Shown: one piece after another, positions 47,430 to 59,759 of the stretch
How positions within the stretch are numbered: the stretch's first letter is position 1
Layout: each line of letters starts with the position of its first letter
Source of the DNA: Helichrysum umbraculigerum
Taxonomy: Eukaryota; Streptophyta; Magnoliopsida; Asterales; Asteraceae
Direction: 5' to 3'
Length of the DNA: 64,000 bases
Assembly (NCBI GenBank): GCA_949592205.1
Contig: CATIUR010000001.1
Span: forward strand, 15,887,501-15,951,500
Notes under the pieces: generated by a model
What the model was told of the DNA's origin: nothing
The model's input: the letters and a program-made list of their open reading frames with translations, nothing else
Databases searched by the model: none
Position numbers and translations under genes: made by a program

Positions 47430-47973
47430 TGTGACACCCGGTCAAAATAACCAAAAATTAGCTCCTAATTTAAATTTTTAAAACACGTATTACATACGTG
47501 TCAATACTAAATTACTCAAGTATCATATACGTATTGATGTATATATAACACATTGATTATTCAATAATCACGTACGAACAAAACTAAAGGAAAACGAAAT
47601 CTTAAATACAGACGTTGACGAAAAACATTTTTAATAAAGTATTATTATTGAGAATAATAATTACGTACTCCGTTTGAAATTTAAATACGTTTTAGATACA
47701 GAAAACTATCCGTATATTTTAAGTAAAACAAAGATATATTTTTAATATCTCCTTAAAAGTATTTTTATAAAATACTTTGATTAAAAACGCATACGATTAT
47801 GTTTTTAGAGAATTATCATTTTAAAACATTATAATACCTTACGATCGGGTACGCGAACACGGGACGGAAAATACACACATACCTCAATAATTGAGGCCGG
47901 TGTATATACACCGACCCCAATTATTTCCCTCTCACAAACACACACTCGGTTCTCATCTCTTTCTCTCGGTTCC

Positions 47974-50337
47974 TGTCACACCCCCGAATCGGTAATCGTG
48001 TTTATTAATAGTTTAGCGGAAGTATTTTAATAATAGTTGAGCATTGAGGGCGGACAGATTCGATAGTGCATTCATTGTATCAGAGTATATGATCATACAG
48101 AACATACATATATAATTAAGATGCCATAAGTTTACAGTTATTACAAAAGATACGACTTATAAAGTCGTACATAAGTTAGGGTTGTCAAAGACAACTTAAG
48201 TATTTGAAAATACATATTTATAAAAGAGGGATTTCATAAGTATAACCAATGAAATTGATAATACAAAGGAAATCCATGTGTCCCAAAAGTGGCATCATAA
48301 TTAGTCAGGTTGCCTACGTCCTTTATGCATGCAGGAGTACCTGAGTCCTAATTCCCTGAAAAACATAGTAAACTGTCAACATTGAATGTTGAGTGAATTC
48401 ACAGGTTTAGTATGAATATAATAAATCAAGTTTTGTATAAATCATTCATGTACACAAACATAATGTTTATATGTAAGTAGGAAACACAAGTATTCTAATT
48501 AAAGAAAACATTTCCTCTAATTAGTAAGAATATCATTCTTACTACAATAATAGATGTGTAGGAACACAAGTTTAATCATAAACATTTCCTAAAAAGTAGT
48601 CGCAGGATATACAGGTTTATCAAATAAGTAAACATATCCATTTCAATGGTTAAGGAAAATCAGGTTTAGCAGTCAAGCAAACATTTTCCAACAGATAGTT
48701 AACAGGAACTCAAGTTTAACAATAAAGTAAACATTCCAATAATAATCATTGTAGGAAACACAGATTTAACATTTAAGTAAACATTTCCTATGAATAGTTG
48801 TTTTTGTGGGAAACCAAGTTCAACCAATTAAGGTAAACGTTTCCTAAAAATAGTATCTCAAAGGAACACCTGTCCTATTAGTCATCACAGGGAACACCCT
48901 TCCCAAACCAAGTTGTTGTTTAGTTGTTTAGTTGTGTGGTTGTGTGGGAAATTTAGACTATAATCCCTCCAAGGTGAGCTAAACCTTTAGAGTTAAAGTA
49001 ACGACACTAGTACTATAACCAAACCACAACTAGTTGTTTTGTTGTTGCCTCAGTAACATCTTAAGTATACACTCCTCGTTACGACTATCGTCGATGTGGT
49101 TGGAATGACCAACGAGTAATATCCTGGGAGGGTTGTCAAATCGATAGTACTATCTGTATACTCAGTGGCTAGAGTCACCTAGCTAATGGTTATAGGTTGC
49201 AAGCACTGGGACTTTATGTGCACTACAACTACCTCGCGTAAACCTAGGATCGTACCAAGATATGTTGTCTTATTCCCAAAATGTTGTGAAAACGTTTCAT
49301 ATAATTAGTTCGAGTTAAATCAATATGAAAACATTTTATTGAAATAGTTCAAGTTCAACAATATAATATGAACACCTTTCATATTAACAATCCAAGTTTA
49401 ATAGCATGAAAATGATCATGTTAATCAGTTCACATAATAGCATGCAGCGCAATACAATAAAGCATATAGCATGTTATCACATTGTACTATGTTTTCCACC
49501 CCTGGTGTTAAAAGCATTTAAAACAATAAAAGTCAGGGGCTGTGAACTCACGGTTTTGCAATCTTCAGCAAAATATACAGCTAGCAAATAATCCCACAGC
49601 GTCGATCAAATACCTAGACGCAAATAATAACACTTGTATAAGTATACGGATTATTTGTTAAGTTGTAAAGTTTATAATATTTCAGTTGCTTGTGAGGTTT
49701 GCGTTTCAATTAATCGTTGAGTTCAAGTATGTATATTTATATACATATTAGTTGAATATATATATTCTAATATATATATTAGTTGTTGTCATTGTTTATA
49801 TTTTAAAAAAAAAAACGTAACTTACGAAATAATACTTTTATTATTTGGAATCTCTAGGCGCGTTTTAAAATTGTTTCTGTTCGTGTAACGCGTAACCAAA
49901 AAATCGTCTAAATCTTTCGTTTTCTTTTCGTTGTAATACTTTTATATAATAATTTCAATATAAAAATTACTCAAAAGTATTTTCGAAGTTCATTTCGGAA
50001 CTTAATTATTCGCGATTAATACGTTTATTATAAAACGTATAATTTATTATATTATTTCAATAATATAATTATATAATAGTTGTAATTAATAATTTTCGAA
50101 TTATTAATTATTTTGTATCACCAATATTACCGTGTTCAATTCATATAGTTTGATATATTCATTTCGCACGTAATTATATATATACACATATAACTACTAT
50201 CAAATATATCACGTATCACATAGTAAGTTTATCAAAAACTTAACACATAAATTGTTTTGAATTCACTAATCAGGGAATTACTCTAGGTAATGCATGAAAT
50301 TAGGTTAAGTAAATACCCTAATTGGAGGATTGTCACA
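47974..50337 (-). repeat. 3' LTR of the gypsy element
   Basis: 2364 bp. It contains a degenerate array of about 62-bp hairpin units at 48475-48850 (AGGAAACACAAGTTTAA to GTAAACATTTCCT), so each unit ends in its own inverse. Confidence 0.93.
48475..48850. repeat. Hairpin-unit array in the gypsy LTR (also at 56741-57116)
   Basis: Six to eight degenerate units, each opening with AGGAAA or similar and closing with TTTCCT; the second LTR carries the same array. Confidence 0.8.
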
Positions 50338-50350
50338 TTCTCCCCCTGTT
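50338..50350 (-). promoter_or_regulatory. Polypurine tract of the gypsy element
   Basis: Minus strand AACAGGGGGAGAA directly before the 3' LTR. Confidence 0.88.
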
Positions 50351-50371
50351 AGCGAAATCTCGTCCCGAGAT

Positions 50372-53300
50372 TTAATTTGTATTATTCGTGTTGATTGCTT
50401 GTTCAAACAGGTGAGGGTACTTCTTTCTTATCTCATCCTCACGTTCCCAAGTAAACTCTGGGCCATGCTTCGAATTCCATCGAACTTTGACAAGTTTGAT
50501 TCGTTTGTTTCGCAGTCTTTGTGTTTTCGTATCGGCTATTTCGATTGGTTCCTCCACAAAGTTAAGCTTTGAGTTTATGAAGACTTCGTCAGGAGGTAGG
50601 ATAAGTGTTTCGTCGGACAGACACTTCTTCAAATTACACACATGAAAAGTGTCGTGAATATTACTAAGCTCTTGTGGTAGTTTGAGTTTATAAGCGACAG
50701 GACCAATCCTAGCAAGGATCTCAAAATGTCCAACATATCGTGGGTTCAGTTTTTCTCGTTTGCCAAATCGTGCTATCCCTTTCCAAGGCGATACTTTGAG
50801 TAAGACTTTATCTCCTACTCGAAACTCAAGTGGTTTACGGCGGTTATCGGCGTAACTCTTTTGTCTGTCTCTTGCTGTTTTCAATCGTTGAAGTACTTGT
50901 GATATCTTGTCCGTAGTCTCCTGGACAAGTTCGGGTCCGGATAACTGTCTGTCACCCAACTCTGCCCAACAGAGTGGTGATCGGCACTTGCGTCCATACA
51001 ACGCCTCAAACGGTGCCATTTGTATACTAGTGTGATAACTATTATTGTAGGAAAATTCTGCCAGTGGGAGATGAGCATCCCAGTTTCCTCCAAAGTCAAT
51101 CACACATGCTCTTAATAGATCCTCGAGCGTTTGTATCGTTCGTTCACTCTGGCCATCGGTTTGCGGATGATAGGCCGTACTCATGTCAAGTCGAGTACCT
51201 AAGGCCCGTTGTAGCGTTTGCCAGAAATGAGATGTGAATCTGCTATCTCTGTCAGATATAATGGACAATGGCACACCGTGCCGAGAAACGACTTCTTTGA
51301 TATAGATCTTAGCCAGTTTCTCTAATTTGTCAGTCTCTTTGAAAGTAATAAAGTGGGCTGATTTCGCCAGTCTATCGACAATCACCCATATTGAGTCAAC
51401 TCCAGTTGATGTCTTTGGTAGCTTCATGATGAAATCCATCGTTATGTGTTCCCATTTCCATTGTGGCATCACTGGTTGTTGCAAAAGTCCGGAAGGTTTT
51501 TGATACTCAACCTTGACCTTCGAACAAGTTAGACACTTGCTGACATAAGTAGCGATGTCTCTCTTCATATTAGGCCACCAATAGAAACCTTTCACGTCTT
51601 GGTACATCTTATCTGCACCAGGATGAATCGAGTAGTTGGACTTGTGAGCTTCGTCCAGAATCAGCTTACGGAGTTCATCGTCGCACGGTACCCAAATTCT
51701 GTTCATGAAGTATAAAACTCCATTCTCTTTTGTTTCAAGCTGTTTCTCCATTCCTCTCAGGGATTCGTCTTTCATGCGTTCAGCGGTGAAAGCTAATTGT
51801 TGCGCGTCGCGAATTTGAGAAATGAGATTCGAGTGAATTGTTAACACTAAGGCTCGAACTCTGCGAGGCTTAACGTTCTCTTTACGACTTAAGGCATCTG
51901 CTACTACATTAGCCTTGCCCGGATGGTATTTAATCTCACAATCGTAATCATTCAGCAATTCGACCCAACGTCTTTGTCTCATGTTGAGTTCTTTCTGGTC
52001 GAATATGTGTTGTAGGCTCTTGTGGTCAGTGAAAATTGTACACTTTGTGCCATATAAGTAGTGTCTCCAAATTTTTAATGCAAAAACGACTGCTCCCAAC
52101 TCTAAGTCATGAGTCATATAGTTTTTCTCGTGAATCTTCAATTGACGAGATGCATAAGCAATAACTTTGTCGTTTTGTATGAGAACACAACCTAATCCTT
52201 GATGTGAGGCGTCACAATAAACAATGAAGTTCTCGGTTCCCTCAGGTAAGGATAGAATCGGTGCGGTGCTCAACTTTTGTTTCAACAGTTGGAAGGCGTT
52301 TTCTTGTTTCTCTCCCCATTCGAATTTCTTATCCTTCTGAGTTAAGGTGGTGAGTGACTGGGCTATCTTTGAAAAGTTCTCTATAAATCGTCGATAATAG
52401 CCAGCCAAACCAAGAAATTGTCGAATTTCTGTGGGAGTTTCCGGTGCTTTCCAGTTCTTAATCGCCTCTATTTTGGATGGGTCCACATGAATTCCTTTAT
52501 CATTGATCACGTGACCTAGGAAATGAACCTCTCTAATCCAAAATTCGCATTTGGAGAACTTAGCATACAGCTTCTCGTTCTCAAGTAGTTGGAGGATAAG
52601 TTTCAAATGCTGTTCGTGATCCTCTTTCGTCTTTGAGTAAATCAAAATATCGTCAATGAACACAATGACAAACTTATCTAAGTAAGGTTTGCTCACTCGG
52701 TTCATGAGATCCATAAATACTGCCGGCGCGTTAGTCAATCCAAATGGCATGACTAGGAACTCATAGTGACCATAACGAGTCCTGAACGCTGTCTTCGGCA
52801 CATCCTCTTCTCGAACCTTCAGTTGATGGTAACCAGAACGCAGATCGATCTTCGAGTAGTAACTTGATCCTTGTAGCTGATCAAATAGATCGTCAATGCG
52901 AGGTAACGGATATCGGTTCTTAATAGTTACCTTGTTCAACTCTCTGTAGTCAATACACATGCGCATAGATCCATCTTTCTTCTTGACAAACAAAACCGGA
53001 GCTCCCCAAGGTGAAAAGCTCGGTCGGATGAATCCTAAGTCTAAAAGCTCTTGCAACTGTGTAGACAGTTCTTGCATTTCTGATGGAGCTAGACGATAAG
53101 GTGAGCGAGCGATTGGTGCGGCTCCAGGCACCAGATCGATGCGAAATTCGAATTGTCGCGGAGGTGGTAATCCTGGAAGATCATCAGGAAACACTCCCGG
53201 ATAGTCTCGTACTACAGGTATATCGTCTAAGCTTCTCTCTACAGATTTCTTTTCCACAACATGCGCCAAAAAGGCTGGATATCCCTTCCGGAGATATTTA

Positions 53301-54310
53301 CAAGCTTTCAAACAATTTATTGTTTTGACGGCACTCGCCCTCTTGTCTCCTTGTATCACCAAAGTTTCTCCAGTAGACAATGGTATACGTATCATTTTAT
53401 CAAAACAAACAATCTCTGCACGGTTCTTCGACAACCAGTCCATACCGACTACGATGTCAAAACTTCCCAACTCAACCGGTAGTAAGTCTATTTCGAAAAG
53501 ATGACTCTCCAATGCTAGAGTACATCCTGGTACTATTTCTCCTGATTCAATCAACCTACCATCGGCTAGTTCTAAGGTGTACTTGTTGTCTAGCTTACGA
53601 GATCTAACGTCTAATAGTGGTCTAAAGTCCTTAGACACAAAACTCAAATCGGCGCCAGAATCAAATAATACGGATGCATAATGATCGTTAACTAGAAACG
53701 TACCAGTGACAGTGTTAGGGTCCTGGCGTACCTCTTGCGCTCCAACGACAAATGCACGACCCCTAGCTGGCTGGTTGTTGGCGTTTCCACGATTGTTGTT
53801 GTTGTTCGGGTTCACAGGGCGGTTCTGATTGTTTTGTTTGCCACGGTTCAGTTTAGGGCACTTGTTTCGGAAATGACCTTGCTCGCCACATTCGAAACAT
53901 CCATTTGCTGGTCGATCCCTATTTGCTTGAGTGGTAGGGTTCGCTCTACAGTATTGGGCCAGATGCCCCCAGCGTTTGCAATTCCCACAGAAAGTACAGT
54001 CACCATCATGATGACGTTCACACTTGCCACACTTCGGCTTACTCCCCATGTAAGTCTTTTGTTCAGCAGTAGTGGCAACGTAGGCTTTCGCGGTACTAGC
54101 TTGCTTCTTATTTTTCTGACCCTGACGGTCATTCCACTTGCGTTTTCCTTTCCCAGCATCAGTATTGCTGGATTCAACCTTTTCAGTAATAGCTTTCTTA
54201 GTAAGATTCCCCATCCTTACTGCTTCATCAGTCAAACGCTGTGCTAGTTCCACAGCAATCTTAAAAGTAGCAGGATTCGCTGATGTTACCAAACTTCGAA
54301 TTTGCGGCAC
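50372..54310 (-). pseudogene. Gypsy gag C-terminus plus pol polyprotein, downstream of the in-frame stop
   Basis: A long open frame of about 1312 codons. It has two CCHC knuckles (Cys108-Cys111-His116-Cys121 and Cys138-Cys141-His146-Cys151) and aspartic protease DSGA at 217-220. RT has FIDD at 551-554; RNase H has Asp700, Glu737, Asp762 and Asp805. Integrase has the zinc finger His889/His896/Cys926/Cys929 and catalytic Asp959, Asp1020, Glu1056. At the C-terminus (about 1256-1303) a chromodomain-like segment (KVRWNSKHGPEFTWERED) points to a chromovirus, probably of the Tekay/Del kind. All catalytic residues looked for are present. It is in the same frame as the gag part at 54317-54940, separated by one TAG, so as drawn it has no own start. 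Confidence 0.93.
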
Positions 54311-54316
54311 TAAACC

Positions 54317-54940
54317 CTAGATATACCTTTCAGTGCGCTTGTACTCAGGAGTGACCATGTCTGGTACAAGGCGTGCTATTTCTTGAAATCGGGTGGTATA
54401 TCCTGTGATATCAGCACCAACCATAGCAATATTCCAGAGTTCAGACTCAATCTTCTGCAGCTCACTGCGGGGACAAAACTCTTCCATGACCATAGTTTTC
54501 AGAGTTTCCCAAAACAGTGAATGAGCGGCTGGACGACCCATTGCTTGCTTTTGGGCGTTCCACCAAGTCAAAGCCTTATCACTAAACGTGCATGTAGCAT
54601 ACATGACCATATCTTCACGGGCACACTTGCTAATTTCTAGCACAGACTCCATTTTCTCTATCCAATGGATGATTCCAATGGCACCTTCAGTACCACGGAA
54701 ATGACTCGGTTTACAAGCTAGGAATGTTTTATATGAACATCCCTTATGAGTGCTCTCAGGGTTACTACCTGATGCGTTTGATTCGGTTTCTCTACTACCG
54801 CTACGGTTTCGGTCAGTGTCATACTGAGCAAGGGCTTCAGAAATCCTTCGGTTAACCATTTGTTTAGTAGTCTCCTTAACAGCAGGAGGTGGTGTAGGGT
54901 TTCGTTGGCTGTTCCTGGTAACTCTACGTTTAGGCGGCAT
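54317..54940 (-). pseudogene. Gypsy gag N-terminal part, ended by a premature stop
   Basis: 207 codons from ATG 54940: a basic N-terminus (MPPKRRVTRNSQRN), then the Retrotrans_gag region (CKPSHFRGTEGAIGIIHWIE near 80 and ALTWWNAQKQ near 122). It ends at TAG 54317-54319; the next codons continue gag in the same frame, so the stop is probably a nonsense change of a Trp or similar codon. Gag forms the particle shell in the cytoplasm. Readthrough as a real expression strategy is unlikely because the stop is inside gag. Confidence 0.9.
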
Positions 54941-55280
54941 GATTCAGTCCTAATCATACACAAGAAACACTCGTAAGATATCTAATCAAGTCATCACTCA
55001 TAAAGTAAGTGATAAATGTAAATATAGTATGAAGTCAATCACCAATTGATATCATTCACAATGTATGTAATAATGTAAACCAAACATAAGTTATATATAT
55101 CATGATCATGGGTTAATTGTTGTTACATAAGTTTTGTACAAAGATGGGATTTACTACAAAAGATACCCATCGGATCAAACATGATCTACAAAATGTGACG
55201 GATTTAACCTATACATCCATCTAGTCAAAAGTCAACCCAAATACATCATAACTATAGTCCTAATACATCATACATACGGT
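54941..55280 (-). other. Spacer between the extra ORF and gag
   Basis: About 340 bp, AT-rich, noncoding in all frames. Confidence 0.6.
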
Positions 55281-56087
55281 CTAAAAGAAATACGGTAGAC
55301 TCCATCCCACAAGCATCCTAACAGCAACCATCAACACACATAAACCAACTGCAGCACCTATAGTCTCCAAACGACGCTCTAGTCGGATCAGACGTGCTCT
55401 AGTAACATCGGCAGACTCCCTGTCTACCTCAATATGCAACTCAGAAGTCGCAAGGCGTCCATATATCGCCAGCACATCATCGTCAAGACGAGAGGCATCA
55501 CTGCGCATAACTCGGAGGGCAGACTGCGTACCAAAATGAAATCCCATCAAGGTACGAATAACGGCGACCACAGTAGGGACCGTAAGCTCCAGAGGCTCCT
55601 CGGTCAAATGTAGAGATGTAGATGTGTGAGATGACTCCCCAGTCTCATAGGTGGAAGTAATCCTCTCAATGATCCTCCAGTGACGTAAGATATGTGGCAT
55701 CCAGTCCAGATGCGGAACTCTAGCTCTCGGTGTCTGCTGATCACAGCGAATCTCTCGCTCCTCAACCATCGGCTCCTTGCCGCGAGATGATGAGGGTCCT
55801 ATGGGGAAATCCCTGACACACGACAGCGGTGTCCTCCTAGGTGTAGGCCGATAAGAAGGCTCTCCAATAAGGTGGCGTCTAGACAGGGAAATAGATCCTA
55901 ACATACAGGTAGCAGGATCAGTGGATGGCAATGGTGGAGTGGCTATCGAACCATCTGAAGTATCCCTAGGAAATGTAGGCACGTAAACCTCCTCAGACAC
56001 TGCTATAGGAATCCCGTCGTATGGTCCCTCCATGGGATCCTCCTCAGTATCAGAATCACTGATATGAATAGGTGCGTGTCTCGACAT
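55281..56087 (-). CDS. Extra ORF upstream of gag in the gypsy element, function unknown
   Basis: 268 codons on the same strand as gag, starting about 130 bp after the PBS. The first third is acidic and Pro/Ser-rich (HISDSDTEEDPMEGPYDGIP). The middle is Arg-rich. Residues about 200-245 have a helical, charged pattern (DADVTRARLIRLERR-like) that could form a short coiled coil. The last 25 residues are hydrophobic (IGAAVGLCVLMVAVRMLVGW), like a C-terminal membrane anchor. I recognise no domain. Extra sense ORFs between LTR and gag are known in plant Ty3/gypsy elements; the frame is intact, and codon 1 is the only plausible start near the 5' end. Confidence 0.75.
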   Translation of the reverse strand: MSRHAPIHISDSDTEEDPMEGPYDGIPIAVSEEVYVPTFPRDTSDGSIATPPLPSTDPATCMLGSISLSRRHLIGEPSYRPTPRRTPLSCVRDFPIGPSSSRGKEPMVEEREIRCDQQTPRARVPHLDWMPHILRHWRIIERITSTYETGESSHTSTSLHLTEEPLELTVPTVVAVIRTLMGFHFGTQSALRVMRSDASRLDDDVLAIYGRLATSELHIEVDRESADVTRARLIRLERRLETIGAAVGLCVLMVAVRMLVGWSLPYFF

Positions 56088-56220
56088 GCCTAGTCAAAGA
56101 AACGTGTGTGACGTGTCAGACGTATGCAACAGTATGAATGCTGAAATGTGTTAGCCAAGGCTATAGTCTAGGTCTCTAAGGTTTTCAGTCACTTAAAGAC
56201 TTCTAGTTCTCTATAACCAA

Positions 56221-56234
56221 TAGCTCTGATACCA
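56221..56234 (-). promoter_or_regulatory. Primer binding site of the gypsy element
   Basis: Reverse complement TGGTATCAGAGCTA, initiator-Met type, five bases (AGTTC on the plus strand) from the 5' LTR. Confidence 0.9.
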
Positions 56235-56239
56235 AGTTC

Positions 56240-58601
56240 TGTCACACCCCCAAATCGGTAATCGTGTTTATTAATAGTTTAGCGGAAGCATTTTAATAAT
56301 AGTTGAGCATTGAGGGCGGACAGATTCGATAGTGCATTCATTGTATCAGAGTATATGATCATACAGAACATACATATATAATTAAGATGCCATAAGTTTA
56401 CAGTTATTACAAAAGATACGACTTATAAAGTCGTACATAAGTTAGGGTTGTCAAAGACAACTTAAGTATTTGAAAATACATATTTATAAAAGAGGGATTT
56501 CATAAGTATAACCAATGAAATTGATAATACAAAGGAAATCCATGTGTCCCAAAAGTGGCATCATAATTAGTCAGGTTGCCTACGTCCTTTATGCATGCAG
56601 GAGTACCTGAGTCCTAATTCCCTGAAAAACATAGTAAACTGTCAACATTGAATGTTGAGTGAATTCACAGGTTTAGTATGAATATAATAAATCAAGTTTT
56701 GTATAAATCATTCATGTACACAAACATAATGTTTATATGTAAGTAGGAAACACAAGTATTCTAATTAAAGAAAACATTTCCTCTAATTAGTAAGAATATC
56801 ATTCTTACTACAATAATAGATGTGTAGGAACACAAGTTTAATCATAAACATTTCCTAAAAAGTAGTCGCAGGATATACAGGTTTATCAAATAAGTAAACA
56901 TATCCATTTCAATGGTTAAGGAAAATCAGGTTTAGCAGTCAAGCAAACATTTTCCAACAGATAGTTAACAGGAACTCAAGTTTAACAATAAAGTAAACAT
57001 TCCAATAATAATCATTGTAGGAAACACAGATTTAACATTTAAGTAAACATTTCCTATGAATAGTTGTTTTTGTGGGAAACCAAGTTCAACCAATTAAGGT
57101 AAACGTTTCCTAAAAATAGTATCTCAAAGGAACACCTGTCCTATTAGTCATCACAGGGAACACCCTTCCCAAACCAAGTTGTTGTTTAGTTGTTTAGTTG
57201 TGTGGTTGTGTGGGAAATTTAGACTATAATCCCTCCAAGGTGAGCTAAACCTTTAGAGTTAAAGTAACGACACTAGTACTATAACCAAACCACGACTAGT
57301 TGTTTTGTTGTTGCCTCAGTAACATCTTAAGTATACACTCCTCGTTACGACTATCGTCGATGTGGTTGGAATGACCAACGAGTAATATCCTGGGAGGGTT
57401 GTCAAATCGATAGTACTATCTGTATACTCAGTGGCTAGAGTCACCTAGCTAATGGTTATAGGTTGCAAGCACTGGGACTTTATGTGCACTACAACTACCT
57501 CGCGTAAACCTAGGATCGTACCAAGATATGTTGTCTTATTCCCAAAATGTTGTGAAAACGTTTCATATAATTAGTTCGAGTTAAATCAATATGAAAACAT
57601 TTTATTGAAATAGTTCAAGTTCAACAATATAATATGAACACCTTTCATATTAACAATCCAAGTTTAATAGCATGAAAATGATCATGTTAATCAGTTCACA
57701 TAATAGCATGCAGCGCAATACAATAAAGCATATAGCATGTTATCACATTGTACTATGTTTTCCACCCCTGGTGTTAAAAGCATTTAAAACAATAAAAGTC
57801 AGGGGCTGTGAACTCACGGTTTTGCAATCTTCAGCAAAATATACAGCTAGCAAATAATCCCACAGCGTCGATCAAATACCTAGACGCAAATAATAACACT
57901 TGTATAAGTATACGGATTATTTGTTAAGTTGTAAAGTTTATAATATTTCAGTTGCTTGTGAGGTTTGCGTTTCAATTAATCGTTGAGTTCAAGTATGTAT
58001 ATTTATATACATATTAGTTGAATATATGTATTCTAATATATATATTAGTTGTTGTCATTGTTTATATTTTTTTAAAAAAAACGTAACTTACAAAATAATA
58101 CTTTTATTATTTGGAATCTCTAGGCGCGTTTTAAAATTGTTTCTGTTCGTGTAACGCGTAACCAAAATCGTCTAAATCTTTCGTTTTCTTTTCGTTGTAA
58201 TACTTTTATATAATAATTTCAATATAAAAATTACTCAAAAGTATTTTCGAAGTTCATTTCGGAACTTAATTATTCGCGATTAATACGTTTATTATAAAAC
58301 GTATAATTTATTATATTATTTCAATAATATAATTATATAATAGTTGTAATTAATAATTTTCGAATTATTAATTATTTTGTATCACCAATATTATCGTGTT
58401 CAATTCATATAGTTTGATATATTCATTTCGCACGTAATTATATATATACACATATAACTACTATCAAATATATCACGTATCACATAGTAAGTTTATCAAA
58501 AACTTAACACATAAATTGTTTTGAATTCACTAATCAGGGAATTACTCTAGGTAATGCATGAAATTAGGTTAAGTAAATACCCTAATTGGAGGATTGTCAC
58601 A
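56240..58601 (-). repeat. 5' LTR of the gypsy element
   Basis: 2362 bp, near-identical to 47974-50337 (differences include A/G near 56252, C/T near 56290 and two short A/T-run length changes). Confidence 0.93.
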
Positions 58602-58891
58602 GTTCCTCTCCATCGATCAACAACAACAACGATTCACAACAACAATTAATCATCATCACCATCTTCATCTTCATCATAGTGATCATCATCATCATCGTCT
58701 TCTTCGTTTTCATCATCATCACCATCCGACCTCCATCTCAAAACGTAAGGAATCGCTAACTTATTCTTTGTGATTTAGTGTTTAAATAACATATATTATC
58801 ATGTATTTATGTTAGAATAACGTTTGATTGGTTAATTGCGGATTAAAAATGGTTTGGGTGAGTTTTTGGAACGACAGACTCGTTACAGACC

Positions 58892-59083
58892 TCGGAATAC
58901 GGCGTATTGAAGGGAATACGGCGGGAAGTATTCCCGCCCAGAAAACATGATCTACGCGGCGCCTCTTCGGAATACGGCGTATTCAAGGGAATACGGCGTA
59001 TTCCCTCTATTTTTCCGGAATACGGCGTATTCAAGGGAATACGGCGTATTCCCCACAAATGCCACCAATCCGGCGGATTCCCC
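58892..59083. repeat. Palindrome array in LTR-B (GAATACGGCGTATTC)
   Basis: At least five copies of GGGAATACGGCGTATTCCC or close variants, plus GGCGGGAAGTATTCCCGCC, a different stem of the same size. Confidence 0.93.
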
Positions 59084-59759
59084 GTTTATATTTCATGATC
59101 CAACGGATCAATAAACTAGCCCTGTGAATCCCAGCTAAAACAGAATAAACATTTTTTCGAAAACGTCGACAATTTCAAACGTGCTTCTCGATGAAAAATT
59201 TATTATAAAGGATTGAGCTCAAATTCGCAAGGTCACTAGTAAACGACCCAAAAATCAATGCTAAGTACCTTAGCCTTGTCAGTTTTAGGCCATCCGGGGT
59301 CGTTTATGGGCCGAAAATGGCAGATTACTATTTTCAGACTCGTACCAAATTTTGTAAATTATGAAATAAAGTGTAACGGATAAAATGAACTTGATTAACA
59401 ACTAAACCTATACGATACGACTTATATATGAAACACATACGCTTTTAAAACCAATATCATTTATATGAAACAAACATGTTTATGTTATCGACATCTTAAA
59501 TTCAATCAATCACCAATGGGCCGTACTTATTTACAAAACTCAAACGAAAACGCAAACCAAACACTTTGGACATAATTAAACTAGGTAAACATTTGTATGG
59601 GTTGTTTAGTGAAACATCCACTTACTTAGTTTAACCTCGCGTGTTTAGGACACTAGGAGATTACTGTTGGATCAACCGTACGTTTAGAAACGCTAGCACC
59701 CAAAGGTGAGTCTTACGGCCCCATTTTACTGTTTTTACTATTATTGGGGAAGATGCATT

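Larger units (their letters stand above)
47974..58601 (-). mobile_element. Full-length Ty3/gypsy chromovirus-type element
   Basis: 10628 bp with 2364-bp (3') and 2362-bp (5') LTRs, both TGTCACACCCCC to GGATTGTCACA on the plus strand, flanked by GTTCC (47969-47973, 58602-58606). In transcription order (leftward): 5' LTR, PBS, extra ORF, gag, protease-RT-RNase H-integrase-chromodomain, PPT, 3' LTR. I counted only about ten base or small indel differences between the LTRs, so insertion was recent. One in-frame TAG in gag is the only coding lesion seen. Confidence 0.95.

Noticed and set aside
50881..51099. Small frames inside the gypsy pol region on both strands
   Set aside because: Shadows of the long polyprotein frame.
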